A stretch of 64,000 nucleotides of DNA. Origin: Adiantum capillus-veneris (Eukaryota; Streptophyta; Polypodiopsida; Polypodiales; Pteridaceae). Shown here piece after piece: positions 47,696 through 58,147 of the stretch; the first letter of the stretch is position 1, and each line of letters begins with the position of its first letter. The translations under genes were made by a program, and so were the position numbers. The stretch lies in the NCBI GenBank assembly GCA_014529385.2, contig CM043963.1, positions 64,345,469 to 64,409,468 of the forward strand. The letters are read 5' to 3'. The notes beneath the pieces were generated by a model that was not told the origin of the DNA, searched no databases, and saw only the letters and a list, made by a program, of their open reading frames with translations.

Positions 47696-50441
47696 TGTAG
47701 AGTATAAACACAAGCTCACACTCACACTCTTACCTAAACCATGCGGGAACAATCTCTATCCCTAGAACATTCTAGGCCTTCCATCATAAGCCTATATAAG
47801 AGAAGGCTCTCAAGCATGTAACTAAATCTCTCATTTGCATAATAGAAGGTTGCATTCTCTTTCTCTATTGTGTACATTCTCATTTACACTCACACACACT
47901 CACTATGAATGTTTCACATGAGCATCCACCCTAGCCAGGGCCCAACAGCTGGTATCAAAGCTTTGAATGATCCTTGGCCTACTCATGTGAACTTCCCTTC
48001 TCTCTAGGAGTCTCTCTCTCTAAACCCAAGATTTTTCAGCTCTCCCTTTCCTTTAGAAAAAGTTGGGCACTAGCCCACATGCCCACTTGCCACCTCTTCT
48101 ACCTACTTTTGACTTTTTGCCACTTTCTCTCTCTTGTCTCTCCTCAAGGGTGCCCAAATCTAGGCGTGGGGATTTGGGATGATTCTTCTTCTTCCTCAGC
48201 TCCTCAAGCTTTAATGGAAAGCTTTCTCAACTTCATACTCAGCCCATAGCTCATATCCACCCTTTCCTACATCATTTCAATGCATCTCCTACCTCACTAG
48301 CTCTCATTTTCTCTCTCTAAACTCTTTCTCATAACCAAAGTTTTAGATTTGCTGTTGTAATTTGAGCATTCTCAGCCTCATAATATCACTAAAATCTCAT
48401 CATTAATCCATCATTAGTCTACAATAAGTTCTCTACACATTGCGGGCAATGCGGTGAAGACTAGTACCACAAAACTAGTCAAATCAAGAAGTACATGTTT
48501 TAATTTTCTGTTTCATAACAGAAAATTTCCAGCCCACATTAGCTCAACAAATTGGTGGTTTACGGCCTCCAGAACCTTTATCAAAGCTCGGGCAACCTCG
48601 GTGCTTCATTTGGTGTCATTCTACATCAATTTTGCGGTCATTTTAGCTCATTTTGGAGGCATTTTGAAGGCACTTTTGGATACAACTATTGGTGGAGTTC
48701 AAAATAGCAAATAGAATTTCAGATTTGACTCCAAATTCAACATCAAATCTCAAGGCAAGGCTGAGTTATATCATCCCCATCTACTCCGGCACATTTGGAG
48801 TATATTTGGTAATCATATTGGTCATTTTTGTGCTTATTCATAATCCCTTTTTCATTACCGCATCTCCAATTTCTCACATGCTTTTGTAAAAGGGTAGACA
48901 CCATTTCAAGAGTTTTGAAATAGGACCCCCTTGCTTGCATTTTCACATATCACTAAGCATTATGGGTAACAAGGAGATAGCTATGTTCAATGGCATCGGA
49001 TTTCACACATGGCAAGTGAAACTCAAGGGTTATCTAATGAAAAAAGGGCTATGGAGTATCATAACCACTGAAGCACAAAACCTCACGGCACAACAAATCC
49101 GAGAGCGTCCAGCCAAGGATGAGAAAGCCCTAGGCATTCTCATCACTAGTGTGGCGGATGATATCATTCACCACTTAGATGAAGCCACATCGGCCAAGCA
49201 AGCATGGGAGACTTTAGAACGCACACAGTGGGGCAAAATCTAAGCACTCTAAAATATCTCTCAAAATGCAATTATATGGTCTAGCAATGTATGAAAATGA
49301 AACACTATCTAGTCTTGTTAATAGGCTAAAAAGATTATGCACTCAACTTTCATACAGTGAGTGTCACATAGATGATGATGATAAAGTTGCGGTTCTTCTA
49401 AAAGCACTTCCTTCTACATATGACAATATTGTAACCGTACTTAAGGAAAAAGAGCCTATCCCTACACTAGAAAGTGTAATCAACTCTCTCCAAGAGGACC
49501 ATAACAACAAGCACCCACACAATGAAACTAATGCATCAAAAGCACTCTATGTTTCAAGTTCAAAGCACACTAAGGCTTGCAAGCATTGCGGGAAGTACAA
49601 CCACTTATCTTCCGAATGCTACAAAATCAAAAAATGTGTGAAGTGCGAGAAATTGGGGCATCCACCTCAATTTTGTACCAAAGGCAATGGCGACAACGGC
49701 GGCAAGAAGGTTACCTTCAAAGGTAAACGTGTCAACTATGTGCAAAGTGAAAGTGATGATAGTGATGATGAAGATAAAAGAGCTCACTCCGACAATGATG
49801 AAGTGAATATGGTAACTTCCGCTTTCTCTTTACCCTCTACTTCTATTTCTTCTTCAAATAAACATGCTAAGGGCCAACTCAAATATAGCTACAGTGAAGG
49901 AAATGATATTTATTAGAAAGAAGGATGCTACCCTAAACACACTATGTTGAATCTAAATTGTGAAGTTGTATTTCTCATGTGAGAACCTCTTATGTTGTAT
50001 CTTTGTAGACATGAGTGAAGAATCCAATTGAGAACCACTCATGATCACATTAGAACCTTAAGTGTTGAATCCATCTCTCTATGTTGTAAAGAGCATGAAT
50101 GATGAATCCAATTGAGAACCATCACGAGTCTTATCTTCTTCCTGTTGAGAACCTTAGCTTGTGTGTAAGTATGTGTTTAAGGGGGAGATTGTAGAGTATA
50201 AACACAAGCTCACACTCACACTCTTACCTAAACCATGCGTGAACAATCTCTATCCCTCTAAAATTCTAGGCCTTCCATCATAAGCCTATATAAGAGAAGG
50301 CTCTCAAGCATGTAACTAAATCTCTCATTTTCATAATAGAAGGTTGCATTCTCTTTCTCTATTGTGTACATTCTCATTTACACTCACACATACTCACTAT
50401 GAATGCTTCACATGAGCATCCACCCTAGCCAGGGCCCAACA
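47696..50441 (+). mobile_element. Gag-only LTR element with both LTRs and GAACA TSD
   Basis: 2746 bp. 252-bp LTRs (47696-47947 and 50190-50441, about 7 visible differences) begin TGTAGAG and end CCAACA. A Met-type primer site TGGTATCAAAGC is at 47950, a polypurine tract AAGGGGGAGAT at about 50179. GAACA is duplicated at 47691-47695 and 50442-50446. Only gag is encoded; no pol. It sits within the protease-RT linker of the 20 kb Tat element. It resembles non-autonomous gag-bearing (TR-GAG type) elements; a fossil that looks largely complete for its type. Confidence 0.9.
48961..49916 (+). CDS. gag of the gag-only element
   Basis: The gag begins 'MGNKEIAMFNGIGFHTWQVK', a copia-type gag start. 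A UBN2-like core follows, then two CCHC zinc knuckles ('CKHCGKYNHLSSEC', 'CVKCEKLGHPPQFC'), then a Ser/Asp-rich tail. It would package element RNA, with enzymes supplied by a relative. The related copy is at 21035-21762 plus 31036-31270. Confidence 0.8.
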
Positions 50442-50446
50442 GAACA

Positions 50447-50940
50447 AATCTAGAAAACTAGCCAGCATGTGCAAATATATCTCCTTCTCCATAGCTGAGA
50501 GATCTCCACTTTGTGCCACATATATCTACTATTGGACAAATGTCTAGTAGCTCATCCATCACCAACACCTTCACTGACCCTCTCTGTGGTTCTTTCTCCA
50601 TTGGGTTAACCATCCTCTTCATTGTCACTTTAGCTTAGGCACCATCTCTATAAGCTGCCCAAAGGTAACATTTTCTTTCCTGTTTGTCAGATCCTCCTTC
50701 AAGTCACAGCTTAATTTCCCATCCCCTAGTGGAAACTCTAAAACATGAAACTTTCGATGAGCCCTTCTTTTCCTCTTGGCCTTGACATCCTTGTCTTCAT
50801 GCATTAGGAAAAAAATGGACTCTCCATGGGCCTTGTAAGAATCCCTAATTTCAAGGAAGCCTGCCAAGATTAAGGGGGACAAAGGCTTTGAATGGGGCTA
50901 TTTTGGTAGGGTCTCCTTCACCTTTGACCCCTAAAAAGGT
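50447..50940 (-). pseudogene. Protease-RT linker of the 20 kb Tat element
   Basis: Frame 50625-50882 includes 'RKFHVLEFPLGDGKLSCDL' and 'TFGQLIEMVPKLK'. A similar 'ITWPHLLHLVPKVR' end closes the gag frame of the 21763 element at 25498, which supports the assignment. It lies between the gag-only insertion and the DNA transposon. Confidence 0.65.
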
Positions 50941-50948
50941 AGGGGGAA

Positions 50949-50979
<31 letters not shown>

Positions 50980-50985
50980 CGGGGG
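50949..50985. repeat. G tract at transposon left end
   Basis: 36 G with a single C at 50980, followed by GTAAACC. Inverse of the C tract at 59967-59991. Confidence 0.85.
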
Positions 50986-51377
50986 TAAACCATTTGAAAA
51001 GTAGGGGGTCTTCTCTCTCTAGCTTTTTGGCCAACTTGTAAGTGGCCTCTTAACTCTCCCATGCCACCTAAGCAAATCCGTGGGTCAAAGAGGTCAAAAA
51101 AATGACTTTTTTCAAACACTTTCAAAAAAACTATATTCCCCCCTAAAAAGTACCCCCAACATATACACATATTAAAAAAAAGATTTTTAAGTTAAATTAC
51201 TCATAATTCAACATTTTTTGACTCCCTCCAAAACTTTTAGGAAATTCCCCCCAAAATTGAAACCTTTCTCTCCTAATCTAAGCTCCTCTCCTACACCCAT
51301 CCCCCTTGCACCTGCACCTGCTGCTGCACCTACACACCCATCTCTCCATCCTTCAAGCTCCATCTCTCCATCCTACA

Positions 51378-54250
51378 ATGCCTCTTGACGACGTGACCAA
51401 TGTCCCAGCAAGCTCTTCACGTGGTAGGTCTCCAGGGCTTTTCCTACGCCTACCTCAAGAGTATGTTCCGACAAAGAAAACATGCTTGGGTACATTACCT
51501 TCAGCCAACGAACGCTGCGCTCAAGGGGATAAGAATGTGGATCTCTGGACAGACGGATGCTTGTATCCAAAGGATCCTTCTCTCAATGTTCATCCATCTT
51601 TTACAAACATTCCATCACTGTTGCAATACGTTGGAAATGGAGAGCAAGGTTTTTTGGGCTACTGCAAGAGACTCAACAAACACGAGATTGCGCGGTCCGA
51701 GATCTACTTGCGTCATTGGCAGTTTCTCAATGGGAGTTTCCACAATCTTCAAGATCAGGTGCAAACATCTACTAGTGCGCTTGAGGAGGCAAAGAGCACC
51801 ATCACAACCAAGGAAAATGTAATTAAAAATCTTGAGGATACTCTTTCACACATGAAGAGTACTGCCATGGGAGGTAGGGTGAGGAAACGAGAGTTGTCCA
51901 AAATTCAGACTCTTGCACCACATGGAGGTGCAAGAAAACGAAGGGTGACAACTATAAGGTAACATGTTCTGTCCCTCATGTTGTTTAAGTCTAATACCGA
52001 TCATCATTGTTGTTTTGGGCAATAGGAACTTCGTCCAAGAAACGTGCGGCGACGAGAATGCGTCAGCTAGGGCTACTTTACTTCGTTCTTGTTTCAACAA
52101 AGAGGATTTTATTGGGATGCTTGATGCTCCAGAGGCAAAAAACTTGAACGACGTAATCACTAAGAGAGTTCTTAGTGATTTTTCTAATATTGTCACTGAT
52201 CTAGATGTTAAGGATATTTGTGATGCTGTTGGGATTAGTACGAAGGGCTATCAAGCAATACATAAAGTGTTAAAAGATGCATTAAGAAGTCGAGGAGTCA
52301 CGAAAAACCTATTCCCACTTCCTCACAGAGTGGCGATTACCAAGAAGGTGTCAAATGAAGATGTTGTTCACCGATTAGGGGACTACTTGTATATTGACGA
52401 CACAATGCCTCTTCAGCCGCTTTGTAGCAAATCACAAGGAAGGAAGGGCCGCGGGAAGGGAAGCGGTGCTGTTTCTAATAGTGTGTTGCGGACCGAAGGG
52501 TTTGTTTACACCAAATTCAACAATATCTTTGTGGACTTGATACGATTGCAGCAGTCCATGGTTGTTTTCTACAATTTGAGTGATGCAGGTTAGTTTAGAG
52601 TTGCCTACATGCTCTATGATGTGTCATAACATGCATTCTGAGGCTTTATATTGTTGGCAGTTTTTGAAGGCAAGCTTGTGTTCGTGCTGAAGTTGGATGA
52701 GTGTGTAATTGTTAAAGGGAGAAAGTTGGAGAGAATGAGCATCACGCTTATGAATGAAGCCCTAGCTTATGCCAAGAAATCTTGCAGTTCGAGTGAAGCG
52801 ACAAAGCCCTCTTTTAGTGTGCAATAAGAGAAGGATATATGGTGGCTTGGTGCAATTGAAGTTCCGAAAGAGACACATGAAGTCCTTGCATGGATTTTCA
52901 GTAGAATCCAATGGGTCACAGAGGTCATTAAAGCTCAAATAAACGATGAGAAGCTCATGGTTCCAGGACATGGGGAGTTTGATGTTGAATGGCATTTAGG
53001 TGGTGATCTAAAGACCATAAAGTGCATGCTTGGATGCAAACAAGGTGCAAATTCTTTACTTCCCTATCCATTCTGTACGAAAGGGCACAAGACAAGTCGA
53101 GCAACTCAAGTGGAAGGTCAGGACGAAGATAATGATGACCATATAAATAGGGAGTGGAAAACTTCGGTTCTTTCATGTGATATGCTGCAGGTGCCCAATA
53201 GGGATAGCAAAGATCCTGGGTGGAACCCCATAATTCCCTTCTCCCTCAACAATGTTCACTTTTGTACATTGCATGTGTTTATGCGAATATTTGATAGGAT
53301 CCTAAAGCATCACATTGATTATGCTTTCACAATGAAGCCCCTTCAATGGTCAAAAGACTCCTTGCAGGGGGTGGAGATGCTCCTTATTGAGATTGGATGT
53401 CACCGATCAAGGGTGAACATTGTAGAAGAGACTTGTAGGGAGAAGACATATGAGGTGGCACAGAAGGTTTCCATGAATGGAGCCAAGGCACGTCGATTTT
53501 TCAAGAAGATGTCAAAGTCTCCAATGCAGGTATCCAAGGCAAGTGTCGATCTAGCAAGTGAGAAGCGGTGGGAGTTGTGGAAAGATTTGTGTTCATGCAC
53601 GACGAACAAAGATCCCAATGTGGAGGTTGCTAACCAACGCAAGCTAGTATGGTCATCCTTTCAAAAGGTTGTGCAATTGATGAATCTTTCAAGCACCACC
53701 GTTGAGCAGCGAGAGGAGTTCAAGAAGGTGCTTTATGAATTCACAAAGGCCACTAAGGACGGATGGTCTGAAAGCAAGATTACACACTACATGGTTTGTA
53801 TTAACGGACTTAATACATATGCAATGTTTGAAAATGCAACTTTTCTATTGGCTTATCTCCTTTTTGGTTGTTTTAGCACGTTCTCTATGCGCATGGTGCA
53901 TACTTCATGGACCGCTATGGTTCACTTGATATATGGAGTACAAAAGGCATGGAGAAGTCCCACTATCGAGCAAAAGGAGTCTACTTCAAGAATACTCGGC
54001 ATGGTGGTGGTAGCTCACACTCCAACTACCTCCAAGAGATGTTTAACTGGTTTTTAGGCACACCTTTGGGAGAACTCATACTATTGAGAAAGCAAGAGAG
54101 CCGATGTTAGCAAAGCAGTTACGCAACGCCTCCCGTACTGCAGCATCCGAGAAGTGGAAACGCTCGCGAGCGTCCCTCGGCCATGAAGCTTGGCGTGCAA
54201 CTAAGTATCAAAAAGGCCGCGTTTGGGCATTGCATCAGCCGTCCGCATGA
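51378..54250 (+). pseudogene. RAG1/Transib-like RNase H-fold transposase gene
   Basis: Four exons fit: 51378-51958, 52026-52588, 52661-53793 and 53877-about 54250. Introns of 67, 72 and 83 bases have GT-AG ends and agree in phase. Exon 1 encodes a leader with a coiled coil ('SALEEAKSTITTKENVIKN') and basic end. Exon 2 has a helical region ('ISTKGYQAIHKVLKDALRSR'). Exon 3 starts with a likely first catalytic Asp in 'FVLKLDECVIVKGRKL', then 'FDVEWHLGGDLKTIKCMLG' with following Cys residues, and 'LNNVHFCTLHVFMRIFDRIL'. Exon 4 has 'DRYGSLDIWSTKGMEKSHYR', the candidate catalytic Glu. Joined to the exon 3 end KITHYM this gives the order KIT-x-Y-x-H...GS-x3-W-x3-G-x-E seen around the RAG1 catalytic Glu. 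A similar GGDWK...TLHLFLRI...QGLEK pattern occurs in uncharacterised animal proteins I recall. Odd points: one in-frame TAA at 52825-52827 (CAA CAA-like context, consistent with C-to-T decay), and a basic C-terminal tail (to 54250) in another frame than the start of exon 4. The catalytic assignments are inference. Confidence 0.7.
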
Positions 54251-54391
54251 TCCAGATTTAGTTGTTAAATTCAATTGGTTTATTTGAGTTTCACTCAATT
54301 GGCCACATAGTGTGAAAGGGCCCAAATCTCAAAAAAATCTATTTAAAGGTTGAAGGCGCTCATTTTTTCATTTTCCCTGCTAGGTGCTACC

Positions 54392-55254
54392 ATGGCAAGA
54401 ACAAAACAAACGGCTAGGATTGCATATCCAGAGGGGCCGGATGGCCAACGAATCAAAGGTACAGCAATAGAAGCTGGAACTTCACAAGCTCAAGGTGAAG
54501 TCCACACAGAAGAAGCTGGAGCTTCAAATAAGCATGGCTAGTCCTCTACAGCTGCAAAAGAGAGAAGGAAGCATCGCCTTGTTGTCTATTCATCGAACTC
54601 CAACGATTCTGATGGCAACAGGGAGGATGAGAGCGACCAAGGCAAAGAAATAAATAGCTAAAAGCAACCGTCAGAAGGCTCCGAAGAGACGCAAACGAAT
54701 GAAGATGCCCCATGGGTTGGCGTCCAAATATAAACTTCTCAGGCTCACATGTCTATTGGGGTAAGACACTTCCTAAAGGGAGTGGACCTACACCATCACA
54801 TCTGCTCAATAGTGAAGAGCACGAATCAGATGGAGAGTGGGTGGAATAAGATTATGAGGTGTTGGAAGTGCCCGTGCAGAAAAAAAAGAGAAAGAGCATT
54901 GTCTAAAAGAAGAGGAAGCAAGTTGCCCCAACTCGTGTCAAAAATGCACCTCCACGTCGACCTCAGAAGGTACGAAAGCGCAACCATGCTTTTGTGGAGA
55001 TTCGACACTATCAAAAGAGCACCGAGCTCTTGATTCGGAGGGCCCCTTTTGCAAGGCTATGAAGGGAGGTTTTGCAATTGTACAACACTCAGTTTTGGAT
55101 GGGCGCCGTGGCCATAGAGGCAGTCCAAGAGGCAGCAGAGCAATATTTAACTAGCATATTCGAGGATTCTAACCTCTGTGCCATCCATGCAAAGCGTGTA
55201 ACCATTATGCCCAAGGATATGCAGCTTGCTCGCCGTTTGCGCCATGAGGAGTAG
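54392..55254 (+). pseudogene. Histone H3-like gene inside the transposon
   Basis: The start reads M-ARTKQTAR, identical to the first eight residues of mature histone H3, then departs at the K9 position (Ile). A novel acidic/basic tail of roughly 190 codons follows, with basic runs ('QKKKRKS', 'PRRPQKVRKR'). The end is a recognisable H3 fold (54985-55251): alpha-N 'EIRHYQKSTELLIRRAPFAR', then '[10 protein letters not shown]', '[20 protein letters not shown]' and 'MQLARRLR'. Loop 1 has the same length as canonical H3, not the longer loop of CENH3. Several in-frame stops (for example at 54539-54541 and 55060-55062) and a change of frame near 54720-54760 show decay or unrecognised introns. It follows the transposase by about 140 bases on the same strand. 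Confidence 0.8.
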
Positions 55255-55639
55255 CTTGTAATTAGGCATCAAACCTTTTTGTATTTACGGAACTCCAAGA
55301 TTGGAAAGAATTTGAATACAAGCGTCTTTTGGTTGTATACCCCACTCTGTGCATTGTATTGGGAAGAATTTGAATATAAGAGTCTTTTATTGTATACCCC
55401 ACTGCGCATTGTATTGTTTTAATTTTGTACCATGCGATGTAGCACTGGTTCAAGTTTTTTCTACCTTCTATTGTATGTATGTAGCCATTAGCTTGTTATT
55501 GTGAAAAATTGCCTACGTTTAGCACCTTGTCTAAGTGGGGCATGCACTTCCTGATGTATCCATGCTATGTGACTCACTATTGCATGGCAAAAGCATTCAC
55601 AAAGTGTTGAAAATGGCTTGGAATGCCCCCAAACTGGTT

Positions 55640-55705
55640 GCCACAAGGGCGCGCATTTGGGGCTTCCAGAGGCCTATGGATGGACACAATGCGCGCCCTT
55701 GTGGC
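55640..55705. repeat. Hairpin 1: 18-bp stem, 30-nt loop
   Basis: Arms GCCACAAGGGCGCGCATT (55640-55657) and its exact inverse (55688-55705). The GC-rich stem is perfect and extends by one more A-T pair outside. Confidence 0.92.
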
Positions 55706-56038
55706 AGCCTTTTCTAGTGCTTTCCAAACACTTTCCAGTGGTTTCCAGAAAATTTTGACAAGCAATAAGTATGTTTTGTTTGCTTCAATGCTTCAATTAG
55801 CATAGATTCTTCTGGCAATCATCCCCCCTTAGTCCATGTCAGTCCTATACTCCAAAATGGGCTAGATATTGCCAAATAGTTTACTCTTGTGGTTTGTTAA
55901 TACAACTTTAGGTATCTGGGGCAAGATGGGCTTAAGGTTACCTGGGTATGCATGTCTTTCTGTTTTGCAACTGGGTATTAATGTCTTGTCACTCTGTTTT
56001 GCACCTGGCTATGCTCCTAGATGGGTCCAAAATCATTT

Positions 56039-56104
56039 GCCACAAGGGCGCGCATTTGCACACTTTATCTACTGATGGAAGGCCCCAATGCGTGCCCTTG
56101 TGGT
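56039..56104. repeat. Hairpin 2: same stem, 30-nt loop
   Basis: Left arm identical to hairpin 1 (56039-56056); right arm 56087-56104 pairs with two G-T type exceptions. Loop length equals that of hairpin 1 but the loop sequence differs. Flanking sequences are weakly alike, so a unit of about 400 bases seems duplicated. Confidence 0.9.
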
Positions 56105-56340
56105 AGCATATTTTAGGGACTTCCAAGCCCTTTACTAGGCACATCCATAACTTTGGAAGCCTAGATATAACAAAGTATGCATTTTATTAATTTTAATGCC
56201 TGCCAAACCCTTTAGTAGTCATAGCAGAAATTATGGTGCTTCTCATACACAATGGAAGCCCAACATATAAGAAATTAAAAACCTTGCAAGAAAGAGAGTC
56301 ATAGACAACAAAAAGTAGTTTCATTAAAGAAATCAATGCT

Positions 56341-57944
56341 TTACATGATATTCGGCTTTTGCTTCAGGATCTTTTGAATTACAATTTTCTGGCGCTTGGC
56401 CTTTTGGAGTGGCTCCCTATTAAGTAAAGTGGTTGTGATTTCTTGGGTGTCATTAACCCCTACAGCTTGGTTCATGCCGACATGGGCAACAAGGCACCCG
56501 CGAAAGTTAACACCGAAAGTGGATATTGCAAAATCTTTCTTTACAAGCACTACAAGGTTGGCTGTTTGGGCAAGTGTTGTTAAACACAACGCCTTGGAGA
56601 GTGAACGGAGAGCAAAAATGTTGTAGCGACCATTGGGAGAGTAGCCGGCATGGACAAACACCACGATACTAGTGGGAAGTGTGCCGAGGTAGTGGGCAAG
56701 TTCCGCTTGAGGTCCAAACGGCGTCCTCCTCCCCCCTGACCGTTGCGGCCAGGCGTCAACCTCCAGAACATCCTGCAAAACATAGGTTTTCTGAGATATG
56801 GCACAGAATTATGATATAACATTAACAAAATCATTTGTAAGAATCAAATGTAAGTGAGCATCTATACCTCTTGTCTACGATCCTCCTCATCGGCATCCGG
56901 GTGCAAGTAAAGATCCACACTTGACTTCCCCTTTGGATCAAGCAAAACAGGTGTTGCAGCAGGTGGTGGTGAATCCACTCTTGCGCGTTTAGCCAAACAC
57001 ATGGCTTGCACGGCCACACACTCCTCCCCAGAGACCTTGGCCTGCTCGACCGCTGCCACCTCGGCTTGTGCGATCACCACTGTGTCCGCCAAAGTATTCC
57101 CCATGGGCAGTAGGAGATCATCGTCATGGGAGGTGGTGGTATCAACCTCAAACTTGCCATGGGCATCGAGGATGGCGAAACACTCATCCATGCGAAGCTC
57201 AAAGGATTTCTCCAGATCGTGCATAAACACAAACTCCTCCCCACCCACCACAATGGAGGAGAAGCGGGTAATCTCTACCTCCGGGATGGCATCCCGAGTG
57301 GTGGTTCCTTCTGGAGGTCCCGAGGATGAACGGACAGATGGAGAGGCCTCCAAGAGGCCTTGAATACCTACAGGTTAGGTCAAGGCAAGCGTCCTCTCCT
57401 CTGCGGATGAGTCAATGTCCGCGGGCTTGGGGTCCTTCACATCAGCCAGTACCTCGCCGATCTGCAAGTGTGGTAGCACTACGTCAGGGCCTACTGGGCA
57501 CTCGTGAAGGAGGAAGATCATTATGGCCTAAACAGAGAAAAAAGTGTTTCTGATCCTTCCCTTACACATTGCTCGCACATCATCAGCTTCAAGCCGCATA
57601 TATTGTTCGGTGGGTTGTGCTATGGTGGCAAAGCGTGCAAGCCGTTGATGAAATGGCCTTTCCCCTTGGTAGATGTGGTGGAGAAGGCCTTCAGGGACCC
57701 ATTTCCCTGGCCGGTTTGGTAACTCAACAATGAATCTCCCCATGCACGTGGAAATGTATGAAGTAATGTGCTCAAGAGATTGAGAGTGGAGGGTCAAGGA
57801 GGTTTCCAAATCGGGTTGGGTTGTGAAAAATGCTTGAAGCTCAAGGAGATTTGCATGCCCAACCTCAGTAAGGAATGCATCTAAAGCACTAGTAGCAGCC
57901 ATTTCTTCTCTTTGCGTGATTGGGTATGCTAGGTCTCTCTGCAA
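56341..57944 (-). CDS. Transposon gene B, unknown function, nuclear-looking
   Basis: Start ATG at 57944 or 57902 ('MAATSALDAFLTEVGHANLL'), with a TATATA stretch about 45 bases upstream of the first (57985-57992). The first exon runs to about 57560-57580. The middle part (56868-about 57525) is Asp/Glu/Pro-rich and carries 'LAKRARVDSPPP', a likely nuclear localisation signal. A clear GT-AG intron (56773-56867, 95 bases, phase 0) leads to the last exon: 'TPFGPQAELAHYLGTLPTSI', 'IFALRSLSKALCLTTLAQT', and a basic tail 'LQKAKRQKIVIQKILKQK'. One in-frame TAA occurs near 57373. I recognise no domain. Convergent to the transposase; possibly a partner protein of transposition, but that is a guess from context. 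Confidence 0.55.
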
Positions 57945-58147
57945 TGTTGGGATGAAAATGGTGAAATGAGGAGGTGGTCCCCCTTATATAGACATATTCC
58001 ATCTCGATTTTTTTTTAAAAATATGCATTTAAAAAATAAATTTACACCACCTTAAAACTCAAGTACAAAATCAAGACAACACCTTAAAACTTTTCAAAAT
58101 CTTTAATAAAATATCCAATATATAAACGATTAAAGTTACAAGCCAAT

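Larger units (their letters stand above)
55255..56340. other. Intergenic region between convergent transposon genes
   Basis: There is no convincing gene. It holds a 3'-end-like stretch with a near-duplicated 60-base motif (AATTTGAATA... GTCTTTTxTTGTATACCCCACT at about 55310-55345 and 55365-55402) and two hairpins. Confidence 0.7.

Noticed and set aside
52825-52827. Stop codons removed by RNA editing, as in fern organelles
   Set aside because: That editing acts on chloroplast and mitochondrial transcripts; this is nuclear repeat DNA, so decay is the simpler reading.
54392-55254. CENH3 (centromere histone) call for the H3-like gene
   Set aside because: It has the exact ARTKQTAR start and canonical loop 1 length; CENH3 lacks both.
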